Positions 6,176 through 15,295 of a stretch of DNA of 22,593 bases are shown in pieces; position 1 is the stretch's first letter; every line of letters starts with the position of its first letter. This DNA comes from Smithella sp. D17. Its GTDB lineage: Bacteria > Desulfobacterota > Syntrophia > Syntrophales > Smithellaceae. Location of the stretch: the NCBI GenBank assembly GCA_000753945.1, contig JQOA01000186.1, forward strand, positions 1-22,593. Reading direction: 5' to 3'. The position numbers and the translations under genes were made by a program. The notes beneath the pieces were generated by a model. It saw nothing but the letters and a program-made list of their open reading frames with translations, was not told where the DNA came from and did not search any database.

Positions 6176-7381
6176 TTATTCATGACGTAGCGCCTCGATC
6201 GGGTCAAGTCTCGCGGCTTTCAGTGCCGGGAAGTAACCAAAGATCACGCCAACCGCTGCTGAGAATAGAAATGCAATAATCACTATCCCTGCATTAAAGA
6301 CAAAGGGAACACCCATTACACCGACCAGTAGAAGGGAGGCGGTAAGAGCCAACACAATTCCGATCAAACCGCCGAAAGAGGAAAGCACTACTGCCTCAAC
6401 AAGAAACTGCATGAGCACTTCGCGTTCGAAAGCGCCGATGGCAAGGCGGATGCCGATCTCACGCGTGCGTTCCGTCACCGATACCAGCATGATGTTCATA
6501 ATGCCGATCCCTCCGACCAGGAGGCTCACGGCTGCCACAGCGGAGAGCAAAGCGGTCATCATTTGCGTTGTGCCGGTGAGCATAGAGGCGATTTCCTTCA
6601 TGTCCATAACATTGAAGTTGTCATCATCACTCGATGAAAGATGACGACGCACACGCAGCAGTTGTTCAATGTCTTTCTGGACTTTTTCCGTCGCCGCGCC
6701 TTCCTGAACGGAAAGCTGGATCATACCGACATCCTGATTGCCGGCAATGCGCCGCTGATAGGTGGTGAGCGGTATGATTACCATATCGTCCTGATCCGTG
6801 CCCATGGTGCTCTGTCCTTTTTCCTGCAGGACGCCGATGATCTCGCAGGAAACTTTTTCCAGGCGGATTTTTTCTCCCATGGCGTCCTGTCCGCCGAAGA
6901 GCTTCTTGATCACGGTCTCTCCCACGATACAGACAGCCGCTCCGCTGCGTGCCTCACTATCCGTAAATTGACGGCCTGACTTGATTGCTCTGTTGGTCAC
7001 CATGACATAAGAATTGTCGGTCCCGGTAACCTGTGTTGACCAGTTTTGATTGCCGAAGATTGCTTTTACCGATTGGGATGCAACCGGCGCCACGGCCTTA
7101 ATTGAGCCGACCTCTTTGGCAATTGCTTCCACGTCGGATTGTTTAAAAGGAATGTTGGCGGTGGATTGGCCCGGTCCAAGCCTTTTTCCCGGAGTAATCA
7201 TGAGGAGGTTGCTGCCCATGCTGGCAATTTGCTGCTGGACCTGCAAGGTGGCTCCGCCGCCGATGGTTACCATGGTAATAACCGCGGCAACGCCGATGAC
7301 GATGCCGAGGATTGTCAGAATAGAACGCATCACATTGCGCCGAAGCTCACGCAGGGCCAGAAGAAGTGTGTTCCAGAACAT
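6176..7381 (-). CDS. MacB-type ABC transporter permease
   Basis: Protein of 401 residues with the MacB/LolC-like layout. One N-terminal membrane helix (about 20-43, RSILTILGIVIGVAAVITMV) is followed by a large periplasmic core domain (about 45-250). A C-terminal FtsX-type domain with three helices follows (about 275-300, 325-350, 365-385), including GGIGIMNIMLVSVTERTREI and the ending KAARLDPIEALRHE. In E. coli MacB, ATPase and permease are fused; here they are two proteins joined by a TAATG overlap of one base. With the ATPase, adaptor and outer-membrane factor just upstream it forms a mechanotransmission-type tripartite exporter. Substrates of such systems include macrolides, peptides, lipopeptides and protoporphyrin; none can be chosen here. 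Confidence 0.92.
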   Translation of the reverse strand: MFWNTLLLALRELRRNVMRSILTILGIVIGVAAVITMVTIGGGATLQVQQQIASMGSNLLMITPGKRLGPGQSTANIPFKQSDVEAIAKEVGSIKAVAPVASQSVKAIFGNQNWSTQVTGTDNSYVMVTNRAIKSGRQFTDSEARSGAAVCIVGETVIKKLFGGQDAMGEKIRLEKVSCEIIGVLQEKGQSTMGTDQDDMVIIPLTTYQRRIAGNQDVGMIQLSVQEGAATEKVQKDIEQLLRVRRHLSSSDDDNFNVMDMKEIASMLTGTTQMMTALLSAVAAVSLLVGGIGIMNIMLVSVTERTREIGIRLAIGAFEREVLMQFLVEAVVLSSFGGLIGIVLALTASLLLVGVMGVPFVFNAGIVIIAFLFSAAVGVIFGYFPALKAARLDPIEALRHE

Positions 7382-8103
7382 TATATTTTCCTCCCGTTTT
7401 GCTTGTCTGATTCGACCAAGCCGTCTAAAAAGTGAACTACGCGCCTGGCATAGGCCGCCATGTCCTGTTCATGAGTAACCATAACAATTGTGACACCCTG
7501 ATTGCGGTTAAGTTCGGTGAGCAAATCCATAATTTCACGACTTCGGGCGGTATCCAGATTTCCCGTAGGCTCATCCGCGAACAATACCTCGGGTTTGGTC
7601 ACAATGGCGCGGGCTATGGCAACCCGCTGCTGTTGTCCGCCGGACAATTCGCCCGGTGTATGGGATTCCCATCCGTTAAGTCCAACCGTTTCCAGCGCAT
7701 GAAGGGACTGTATTCGCCGCTCGCGGGTGGGTATGCCGCGATAAATCAGGGGAAGCTCCACATTTTCCAGCGCCGAGGTGCGGTTTAATAAATTAAAGCC
7801 CTGAAAGACAAACCCGAGATAAAACCGGCGCAATCTTGTCCGCTGGTAACGCGTCAGCTTGTTTACTTCGATGTTCTGGAACTTATAAGTTCCGGATGTT
7901 GATGTATCCAGGCAGCCGAGGATATTCATACAGGTGGATTTGCCCGAACCGCTTGGTCCCATAACCGCCACGAACTCGCCTTTGTCAATGCGAAGATCGA
8001 TACCGCGCAAGGCATAAACGGCTGCCTGTCCGGTACCGTAAACTTTTGTTACACCGTGCAGCTCGATAATGGGCTGATTGCCGGTTTGATTGAGAGCCGC
8101 CAT
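7381..8103 (-). CDS. MacB-type ABC transporter ATP-binding protein
   Basis: Protein of 240 residues carrying the full ABC ATPase motif set: Walker A GPSGSGKST (about 50-58), a Q-loop around FVFQGFNLL, signature LSGGQQQR, Walker B VLFADEPTGNLD and the switch His in VMVTHEQD. The sequence is of the LolD/MacB subfamily. It starts two bases after the adaptor stop and overlaps the permease start by one base, so translation is coupled. It powers the permease at 6176-7381 from the cytoplasmic side. Family assignment is certain; the substrate is unknown. Confidence 0.95.
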   Translation of the reverse strand: MAALNQTGNQPIIELHGVTKVYGTGQAAVYALRGIDLRIDKGEFVAVMGPSGSGKSTCMNILGCLDTSTSGTYKFQNIEVNKLTRYQRTRLRRFYLGFVFQGFNLLNRTSALENVELPLIYRGIPTRERRIQSLHALETVGLNGWESHTPGELSGGQQQRVAIARAIVTKPEVLFADEPTGNLDTARSREIMDLLTELNRNQGVTIVMVTHEQDMAAYARRVVHFLDGLVESDKQNGRKI

Positions 8104-8105
8104 GT

Positions 8106-9398
8106 TTATTTCACCGAACTGACAGTATCAACCACCACAGCCGTACCCGGTTTAATGTTGCCTGATAAAACTTCAGTCATGCCTCCGTTTGCCGACCCGA
8201 CTATGACCGCGACAGCCGAGAGCTGCCCGTTTTTTAGAGTCCAGACACGCTGCTGCTTTTTATCCGTATTATTTTCGAGTTGTTTATTTCCCGAACTGGG
8301 CGGGTGCGGAAGTATTGAACTAACCAGGCCGCCGGAAGACTTCTTTTCCTCCTGGACAGGCGGCGTAAATCGAAGCGCCGCACTGGGTATCAAAACGGCA
8401 TTTACAATTTTTTTGACAACAATGTCCGTGGTTGCCGTCATTCCCGGCCGCAGGAGCAAATCGGAATTGTCCACTTTCAGGACTGTTTCATACGTTACAA
8501 CTCCCGATGTTGTGGATGATCCGTAATTGGCGCGAACTATCCGGGCGTCGAAGGTCCGGTTCGGATAGGCGGCAACGGAGAAGGTGGCCTTTTGGCCTTC
8601 CTGTATGCGACTCACATCGGCCTCGTCAACATTGACGTGAAGTTCCATTTTCGTCAAATCCGCAGCCAGAGTAAACAACGTCGGCGCCGTCATGGCTGCG
8701 GCAACGGTCTGTCCCGGTTCCACGCTGCGCGTAAGGACAACGCCGTTGATTGGCGAGCGGATGATGGATTTGGAAATGTCTGTCTCGTAGGTGGCCAGGG
8801 CGGCTTTTGCCTGTGATACGGACGCCTTTGCGCTGGCGTCGTCAGCTATGGCCCGCGCCAGTGTCGCCTCCTGGGCATCCATATCGGCTTGCGAGGGAAC
8901 TTTGTTATTGCTCAACGCTTTCACCTTCTGATACTGAATAAGTTTGCTGCGGGCCTCCTTGATAGTTGCCTGAGTTTGCTGAACTTTTGCCTGCACCGCC
9001 TCCAGAGACGCCTTGTACTGCATTATCTGCGTCTCCAGTTTCGATGTGTCGAGCCTCGCCAGGATTTGGCCGACTTTCACTTTACTGTTGTAATCCACTT
9101 CAACTGTTTTGACGATGCCGGAAAGTTCGCTGCCTACACTAACCTCATTGTTGGTTGGTTTTAAGGTGCCTGTGGCCGTGACGATGACCGTCAGATCTCC
9201 GCGCTGTACTTCCTGGGTCTTATATTTAACGTCAGAAGACGAATTTGACCCTTTCCAGAAGATAAGAACAATTACAACAACGATCGTTATCAAAATTGTC
9301 ACAACAATCCATCGTTTGGGAACTTTTTCCCTGCCCGGCAGGCGGTCGATTTCCAGCGTTCCGGCGATATCGGTTTTCTCATCCTGTTTTGTTTCCAT
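8106..9398 (-). CDS. MacA-like periplasmic adaptor (HlyD/RND-MFP family)
   Basis: Membrane-fusion protein of 430 residues. The frame is open to 9461, but the ATG at 9398 (METKQDEKT) is preferred because AACAGGAAG sits just before it. It has a short cytoplasmic tail, one membrane helix (about residues 30-48, WIVVTILITIVVVIVLIFW), a barrel-sandwich half (SVGSELSGIVKTVEVDYNSK), a helical hairpin rich in Gln/Ala, the second lipoyl half (SPINGVVLTRSVEPGQTVAA) and a beta-barrel domain. An unusual Ser/Pro/Gln/Lys-rich insert (VQEEKKSSGGLVSSILPHPP) breaks the membrane-proximal region. It links the MacB pump to the outer-membrane factor encoded 28 nt upstream. Confidence 0.92.
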   Translation of the reverse strand: METKQDEKTDIAGTLEIDRLPGREKVPKRWIVVTILITIVVVIVLIFWKGSNSSSDVKYKTQEVQRGDLTVIVTATGTLKPTNNEVSVGSELSGIVKTVEVDYNSKVKVGQILARLDTSKLETQIMQYKASLEAVQAKVQQTQATIKEARSKLIQYQKVKALSNNKVPSQADMDAQEATLARAIADDASAKASVSQAKAALATYETDISKSIIRSPINGVVLTRSVEPGQTVAAAMTAPTLFTLAADLTKMELHVNVDEADVSRIQEGQKATFSVAAYPNRTFDARIVRANYGSSTTSGVVTYETVLKVDNSDLLLRPGMTATTDIVVKKIVNAVLIPSAALRFTPPVQEEKKSSGGLVSSILPHPPSSGNKQLENNTDKKQQRVWTLKNGQLSAVAVIVGSANGGMTEVLSGNIKPGTAVVVDTVSSVK

Positions 9399-9426
9399 TG
9401 CATACTTCCTGTTTAAAAAATTTTGT

Positions 9427-10875
9427 TTAATTATTATTTGCAGCGGATTTCCATCCGCCACCCAGGGCCTTGTAAAGGCTTATCAAATTGGTGGTAACCG
9501 TCCCCTCGCTTTTAGCCAGCTCATCCTCAAATGATAAAAGCGAACGCTGGGCATCCAGTACATCACTGAAAGCTATCAGACCTGACTGGTATTTGTTTTT
9601 CGCCAGTTCAGCCGCTTGTTTCGCCGCTGCGGCAGCATCGGTTAAAGTCTGCTTACGGTGTTGTTCTTCGGCATATGCGGTGAGGGCATTTTCCACTTCC
9701 TCCAGTGCAATGAGTACGGTTGTTTCATAAGCTATCAGATACTGCTCCTGCAGGGCTGACTGCACTTCTATGTTCTGGCGTATGGAGCCGCCGGCGAAAA
9801 GCGGTATTGTGATACTGGGACCGAAACCATATGTCCTGCTGCCGGATGAAAACAGATTGCCCGTCGAAAGGGCTTCCCGTCCGATTGTGCCGCTTAATGT
9901 AAACTTGGGATAAAGATCCGCTACAGCTACGCCGACCGTGGCCGTCTGCGAAGCCAACTCACGCTCCGCTTTTCGTATGTCGGGACGCCGCCTCAGGATA
10001 TCGGCAGGCACTCCAACCGCGATATTCAGCGGCGTAACCGGTATGCGTTCCCGCTTCATAAGCTCTTCATGAATCTTGCCCGGCTGCTCTCCCAGGAGAA
10101 CTGCAATACGGTTCATGGCTTCCTCAAGTCCGGTTCGCAGAGTCGGTATATTGGAACGTGTGTTTTCAAGGTTGTAGCTGGCCTGCTGTACCGCTAAGTC
10201 GTCACTCAACCCCGCCTGATACAGCCAGACAGTCAGTTGATGCGTTTCCTCCTGGGACTTCAGGTTCGCCTCCGCTACGGCAAGACGGGCCTGATAGGTT
10301 CGTACATCAATGTAGTTTGTTGCCACTTCGGCCAAAAGCGAGACGAGGACGTCACGCAGGACTTCTCTGCTTGCATCGAGATTTGCCTGTGCCACCTCCG
10401 TAGAACGGCGAACGCCGCCGAAAATATCCAGTTCCCAGGATGCATCAAAACCCGTGGCATAAAGATCATTGTTTGTGACGCCTCCGCTGTCCTCGCTACC
10501 TTTGCTGCGTTTGGCGCTTCCCGTAGCGTTGAGCGTCGGGAAAAAACCTGCTTTGGCGACTCCCCGCCGGGCACGCGCTTCACGAATCTTCGCCTGAGCC
10601 TTCTTCAAATCAAGATTACCTTTTTCCGCACGCTCAATTAAGCTTGAGAGCTTCGGATCGCCAAGAGCATTCCACCAGACTGCTAAATTATTAGTATCCG
10701 TTTCCTTTTTATCTGAATCTTTCTTTAGTTTTGCGTTCCAATCCTTATTTACGGTTGTATCGGGACGGACATAGTCGGGACCCACTGCAAGGCAACCGGA
10801 AATAACTGTGATTAAAAGCACTAATAATATCGTTGATACCAATTGAACTAATTTATTTCTTTGTGAAGACTTCAT
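9427..10875 (-). CDS. Outer-membrane factor lipoprotein (TolC/NodT family) of the MacAB-type pump
   Basis: Protein of 482 residues with a lipoprotein signal (LLITVISGC, Cys28), then LAVGPDYVRPDT, the standard opening of NodT-type efflux outer-membrane lipoproteins. Two OEP repeats follow, each with long helices and the typical motifs SWELDIFGGVRRS and GVPADILRRRPDIRKAERELA, and the end reads SLYKALGGGW. It forms the trimeric exit duct for the adaptor and MacB-type pump encoded after it. It is the first gene of the four-gene efflux operon. The ribosome site is weak (ACAGGT). The region upstream holds a REP-like element, not a clear promoter, so read-through from the RND operon is possible. Confidence 0.93.
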   Translation of the reverse strand: MKSSQRNKLVQLVSTILLVLLITVISGCLAVGPDYVRPDTTVNKDWNAKLKKDSDKKETDTNNLAVWWNALGDPKLSSLIERAEKGNLDLKKAQAKIREARARRGVAKAGFFPTLNATGSAKRSKGSEDSGGVTNNDLYATGFDASWELDIFGGVRRSTEVAQANLDASREVLRDVLVSLLAEVATNYIDVRTYQARLAVAEANLKSQEETHQLTVWLYQAGLSDDLAVQQASYNLENTRSNIPTLRTGLEEAMNRIAVLLGEQPGKIHEELMKRERIPVTPLNIAVGVPADILRRRPDIRKAERELASQTATVGVAVADLYPKFTLSGTIGREALSTGNLFSSGSRTYGFGPSITIPLFAGGSIRQNIEVQSALQEQYLIAYETTVLIALEEVENALTAYAEEQHRKQTLTDAAAAAKQAAELAKNKYQSGLIAFSDVLDAQRSLLSFEDELAKSEGTVTTNLISLYKALGGGWKSAANNN

Positions 10876-10914
10876 TGATTTACCTGTTCTTATTTCTTAT
10901 CTTTAAATTACAAG

Positions 10915-11035
10915 TGAAACTCCCCGCGGCAAGCCGCGGGGCATCTTGAACAGCAAGGAGGGGGATTGCATCCCCCTTACCCCTGCACCGCATTCATCCC
11001 CGCCATTAATGGCGGGGTATTCTGTAGGAGTTTCA
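10915..11035. repeat. Composite palindromic REP/BIME-like element
   Basis: A 121-bp element bounded by a perfect 9-bp inverted repeat, TGAAACTCC (10915-10923) and GGAGTTTCA (11027-11035). Inside are three hairpins: CCCCGCGGC/GCCGCGGGG (10922-10930 with 10933-10941), AGGGGGAT/ATCCCCCT (10959-10966 with 10970-10977), and a perfect 20-bp palindrome CCCCGCCATTAATGGCGGGG (10998-11017). The right end carries GTAG (11024-11027). GC-rich hairpins in inverted pairs between operons, with a GTAG-type tetranucleotide, are the hallmark of REP/BIME elements moved by IS200-related RAYT enzymes. It fills the gap between the two efflux operons and may also weaken read-through. Confidence 0.75.
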
Positions 11036-11061
11036 TAAAATATTTAGAAAATATTAAACAT

Positions 11062-14000
11062 TTAAGAGACAGGCTCTGCATTAATTGTTTGTGACTCGCT
11101 GCCAGTAATTGCTTTTGAATGAAGATCATTAGCCAGCATCAGATACATGGCGGGCACGACAAATAAAGTAAACAGTGTGCCTATGGCAATGCCGGTAGTG
11201 ATCACCAATCCTATATTATAACGACCCGCCGCACCCGCGCCCGATGCTAAAATCAAAGGGAAGACACCCAGTGCCATAGCGGCGGTTGTCATCAAAATCG
11301 GCCTCAATCTGGTGGCGGACGCTTCCTTGATGGCTTCGCGTTTGCTTATTCCCGCACGTTGCAGATCGTTGGCAAACTGTACAATAAGAATGCCGTGTTT
11401 ACTGATCAGGCCGATCAGTGTTACCAGACCGACTTCCGTATAAATATTAAGGCTGGCCCCGCCGATGCCGAGACTGACAAAAATCAGGGCTCCGCAGATG
11501 GACATGGGAACACTGATAAGGATAATAAGCGGATCACGAAAACTTTCAAACAGAGCCGCCAGCGCCAGAAAAATGATAATCATGGCAAATAGAAATGTTA
11601 TCAACAAGGTACTCGATTCCTGGAAATATTGACGGGACTCGCCCGAATAATCCACACTGTATCCTTGCGGTAGGACATCTTTGGCCAACGCATTGAGTTT
11701 TTCAAGAGCCTGTCCTAAAGTGACTCCTTGAGATACTATTCCGGATATAGTGGCGCTGTTGAGTTGTTGGAAGTGACTCACGGATTCGGGAGCAACGGTT
11801 GTTTTTAAACGTATTATGGTCGAAAGCGGTACGGAATTTCCGTCCGGTGTTTTGACATAATAGTTTTTCAATTGATCGGCTGTCAGACGTTCACTTTGTT
11901 TGACCTGGGGAATCACCTTGTAGGAACGGCCTGAAAGGCTGAAATAATTTACATAGCCGCCGCCCAGCATGTTCCCCATGGCCGTTCCTACATCTGACAT
12001 GGTCAGTCCGAGCATTGCCGCTTTGTCGCGGTCAATTTCCACTTCCACGCCCGGCTTGTCAATTTTGAGATCCGTATCAACGTACATAAACAAACCGCTT
12101 TCTTTTGCTTTCGTCACAAGGGACAGGGACACTTCGTTGAGACGTTCATAAGAATCGGTCGTGCCGATAACAAATTGAACAGGCAACCCATGACCGGCCC
12201 CAGGAAGTGTTGAAGGTTGAAAGGCGACTATACTGGCTCCCGCAACGGCCCCCAGTCTGGTCTGAACATCTGGCTGTATCGTATCGGTTGTGCGTTTTCT
12301 TTTATCCCATGGTTTTAAGACCAAGCCGGCAATTCCCACGTTAACACCGCTGATTCCCTCAGCTCTGAAAAGATGTTCAATTTCGGAGACGGGTGACAAC
12401 ACTTTAGCTACTTGTTCGGAATAAAGTTGCGATTGCTGTAAGGTCGCATCGGGAGCTGCTGTATACATGGCAATGATAAGGCCCTGATCTTCCTGAGGCG
12501 CAAGCTCGCTTTTTGAACTGGAATAGAGGAAATAAAGACTTGCTAATATAATAATCGTAAAGATAACAACGACCGGAAGGGAGTTCAGTGCAACTTGCAG
12601 CACTTTCCCGTAACTTAACCGAAGATGGTCGAATTGCTTGTCAATAAATTCGGTGAAAGGGTGACGTTCACCGTGACCTGCTACTTTCAGATAGCGTGAA
12701 CACATCATGGGCGAAAGCGTCAAGGCAATAACGGCCGATACAACCACCGTGGCCGCCAGTGTAAAGGCAAACTCGGTAAAAAGCGCTCCCGTAAGTCCGC
12801 CCATAAACCCGATAGGCAGGTAAACGGCAATCAAAACAACCGTGATGGCAATAATCGGACTGCCCAGTTCCCGGGCGCCGTTAATCGCCGCCTGCATGGC
12901 GGGAACACCTTCTTCCATATGGCGGTGTACGTTTTCCACGACGATAATAGCGTCATCCACTACCAGACCGATCGCCAGAACCATGGCCAAAAGCGTCATC
13001 AAATTGATGGAGTACCCCAGAACATACATCGTGAAAAAAGCCCCGATAATCGACAGGGGAATGGCTACTATCGGGATAATGACGGAACGGACGGATCCCA
13101 GACATAAAAAGATAACGAGTGCGACAATCAGCAGCGCTTCAATCAGCGTTTTCACAACTTCCTTAATGGAGCTATTCACGTAGTCGGTTGCGTCGTAAAC
13201 GATTTTGCTTTCCAGGCCCTGAGGCATCTGTTTCTGAATGGACGGAAGCACCGTGCGGACTTTTTCGACAACATTAAGGATATTAGCAGTGGGAGCAACT
13301 TTTATATTGATCATTACCGCGCTTTTTCCGTCAAAAGTTGTCGATGAATCGTAGCTTTCCGCGCCCATGGTAACATTGGCGACGTTTTCCAGGCGGACAA
13401 TCGCGCCGTTTGAAGATTTGATGACCAGCTTGCGGAATTCGTCCACTGTATGCATACCCGTGGCCGCCGTAATATCCACAGTGACCATTTGTCCTTTTGT
13501 GCTGCCGAGCGCCGACAGGTAGTTGTTGGCGGCAAGAGCCTTGCTCACATCCGTGGCGGTCAGGCCGTATGCGGCCATTTTGTCCGGGTCCAGCCAGGCC
13601 CGTAGGGCAAATTCCTGTTTACCCATTATTCCAACCGTCTGAACGCCTTCCACCGCCTGCAATTTAGGCTGGACAACACGGATCAGATAATCCGTTATGT
13701 TATTGATAGGCATGTCTTTGCTATAGAAAGAGATTATCATGGCGCCGATGGTTTCACCCTTGGATAGAGTGATTTCCGGCTGCTGTGATCCTGAGGGCAG
13801 TTTATTGAGCACCGCGTTGACTTTTGTATTGATTTCGGTCAAGGCGCTGTTTGAATCGTAATTAAGGCGCAGATTTGCCGTAATGGCACTCACACCCTGC
13901 ATACTTGATGATGTCATGTAGTCGATGCCGTTGGCCTGCGCTATTGAATTTTCAAGCGGCGTGGTGATGAAACCGGCAACCAGTTCCGGATCGGCGCCGG

Positions 14001-14154
14001 TATAATTTGTGGTAACCGTTACAACGGCATTTTCCGTTGCAGGATACTCACGCACAGGCAGCATATTAATGGAACGAAGTCCCAAGACCAGAACCAACAA
14101 ACTGATCACGATGGCCAGAACGGGGCGGCGAATAAAAATATCGGTGAATTTCAT
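11062..14154 (-). CDS. RND efflux pump, HAE1 family inner-membrane transporter
   Basis: Proton-driven multidrug exporter of 1030 residues, the usual size. The frame extends to 14217, but ATG 14154 (MKFTDIFIRRPVLAIVISLL) fits the conserved family start and has GGAG 8 nt upstream. TM1 is followed by the porter domain (TGADPELVAGFITTPLENSI) and by TM4 with GLVVDDAIIVVENV, whose Asp pair near residues 400-401 is the proton relay. The second half repeats this layout, with the TM10 Lys in GLISKHGILIVQF. It trimerises in the inner membrane and captures substrate from periplasm or bilayer. It follows its adaptor by 13 nt and is the last gene of the tetR-led operon. Closest style is MdtB/MexF-like HAE1; the substrate is unknown. 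Confidence 0.96.
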   Translation of the reverse strand: MKFTDIFIRRPVLAIVISLLVLVLGLRSINMLPVREYPATENAVVTVTTNYTGADPELVAGFITTPLENSIAQANGIDYMTSSSMQGVSAITANLRLNYDSNSALTEINTKVNAVLNKLPSGSQQPEITLSKGETIGAMIISFYSKDMPINNITDYLIRVVQPKLQAVEGVQTVGIMGKQEFALRAWLDPDKMAAYGLTATDVSKALAANNYLSALGSTKGQMVTVDITAATGMHTVDEFRKLVIKSSNGAIVRLENVANVTMGAESYDSSTTFDGKSAVMINIKVAPTANILNVVEKVRTVLPSIQKQMPQGLESKIVYDATDYVNSSIKEVVKTLIEALLIVALVIFLCLGSVRSVIIPIVAIPLSIIGAFFTMYVLGYSINLMTLLAMVLAIGLVVDDAIIVVENVHRHMEEGVPAMQAAINGARELGSPIIAITVVLIAVYLPIGFMGGLTGALFTEFAFTLAATVVVSAVIALTLSPMMCSRYLKVAGHGERHPFTEFIDKQFDHLRLSYGKVLQVALNSLPVVVIFTIIILASLYFLYSSSKSELAPQEDQGLIIAMYTAAPDATLQQSQLYSEQVAKVLSPVSEIEHLFRAEGISGVNVGIAGLVLKPWDKRKRTTDTIQPDVQTRLGAVAGASIVAFQPSTLPGAGHGLPVQFVIGTTDSYERLNEVSLSLVTKAKESGLFMYVDTDLKIDKPGVEVEIDRDKAAMLGLTMSDVGTAMGNMLGGGYVNYFSLSGRSYKVIPQVKQSERLTADQLKNYYVKTPDGNSVPLSTIIRLKTTVAPESVSHFQQLNSATISGIVSQGVTLGQALEKLNALAKDVLPQGYSVDYSGESRQYFQESSTLLITFLFAMIIIFLALAALFESFRDPLIILISVPMSICGALIFVSLGIGGASLNIYTEVGLVTLIGLISKHGILIVQFANDLQRAGISKREAIKEASATRLRPILMTTAAMALGVFPLILASGAGAAGRYNIGLVITTGIAIGTLFTLFVVPAMYLMLANDLHSKAITGSESQTINAEPVS

Positions 14155-14167
14155 GTCATGCACTCCA

Positions 14168-15295
14168 TTAGTTTTCGGCAGGGACGGGTGACGGATTGTT
14201 GAGTGGCTGGAATTCATTATTGACGGTTACATAACTGCCGTTCTTCAATTTGAGCTGTCCGCTTGTTACGACAATATCGCCATCCTTAATGCCTTTAATG
14301 ATGGCCACCTGATCGCCCCGGGAAGCACCGACGGTCACAAACACCTGTTTGACGCCTTTTCGAGCCTTTCCCTTGTCATCTTTGACATTTCCCACGACAT
14401 ACACTGCTTCTCCATAAGTATTAAAGGTGACCGCGGTACGGGGAATCGTCAAATAGCGATTGCGCTTGCCAGCCTCAATTTTAACGGTTGCGTACATACC
14501 CGGCAGCAGTTCATGTTTGGGATTGGCAATAACCGCTTCGATCTGAATATTGCGTGTTTGCGAATCCACTTTCGAGTTAATAGCGGAAAGTCTGCCTTTA
14601 AACTTTTTGTCGGGATACGTATCAGTAACCGCAACAACAGTCTGTCCGGAGGCGATGCGGGACAATTCTTGTTGCGGCAGGTAGAAATCAGCGTAAATAG
14701 AATCAATGGATTGCAGAGTGACAATCTTATCTCCCGGATTCAGATATTGCCCGGGATTCACCGAACAGATACCTAATCGTCCCGAAAAAGGTGCGCTGAT
14801 TGTCTTTTTTCTTAAAAGAGCTTCCTGCTGAGTTACCTGCGCCTGCTTGGCTTTCAAATCAGCGGTATCCGCTTCCAGCGAGGCTTTACTGACTGCCTGG
14901 GCGATAAATTGCTTTTTGTTTCTTTCATATACACTCTGAGCCAGATCGCGAGCTGCCGAGAGCGTTTGTAATTGAGCGATGTCGGAATCGGCGTTGAGTT
15001 GCAGAAGTGTTTGACCGGTTTTTACATTACCCCCTGATTTAATATTTACGGTCTGCACAATACCGGTGACTTCACTGGCTATATCAACTCCACGCACAGC
15101 CCGGAGACTGCCTACTGCTGAAATTTCGGGTTGCCATTCTTCTATGACCGCCTTTATGGTAGATACCGTAACTTCGGTTGTACCGCCGGCCGCCATGTAT
15201 TTTTTCATCATATAGGATTGAAATCCCTTATATCCGAAAATTCCACCAAAAATCACAACGACAATGATCAGCATGATAATCATTCGTTTTGTCAT
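14168..15295 (-). CDS. RND periplasmic adaptor (membrane-fusion protein)
   Basis: Protein of 375 residues with an N-terminal membrane anchor (about 5-22, MIIMLIIVVVIFGGIFGY). A barrel-sandwich half follows (ASEVTGIVQTVNIKSGGNVK), then a short alpha-hairpin (LAQSVYERNKKQFIAQAVSK), the second lipoyl half (ISAPFSGRLGICSVNPGQYL) and a beta-barrel with the MexE/AcrA-type stretch DTYPDKKFKGRLSAINSKVD. No lipobox Cys is present, so it is held by the N-terminal helix. The start overlaps the outer-membrane factor stop by ATGA and the stop lies 13 nt before the pump start. It bridges the RND pump and outer-membrane duct. Confidence 0.94.
   Translation of the reverse strand: MTKRMIIMLIIVVVIFGGIFGYKGFQSYMMKKYMAAGGTTEVTVSTIKAVIEEWQPEISAVGSLRAVRGVDIASEVTGIVQTVNIKSGGNVKTGQTLLQLNADSDIAQLQTLSAARDLAQSVYERNKKQFIAQAVSKASLEADTADLKAKQAQVTQQEALLRKKTISAPFSGRLGICSVNPGQYLNPGDKIVTLQSIDSIYADFYLPQQELSRIASGQTVVAVTDTYPDKKFKGRLSAINSKVDSQTRNIQIEAVIANPKHELLPGMYATVKIEAGKRNRYLTIPRTAVTFNTYGEAVYVVGNVKDDKGKARKGVKQVFVTVGASRGDQVAIIKGIKDGDIVVTSGQLKLKNGSYVTVNNEFQPLNNPSPVPAEN

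Noticed and set aside
15266..15288. ATGATAATCATTCG, a partial Fur-like sequence.
   Set aside because: It lies inside the adaptor coding sequence and encodes its N-terminal MIIMLI helix; position and half match make it a chance hit.
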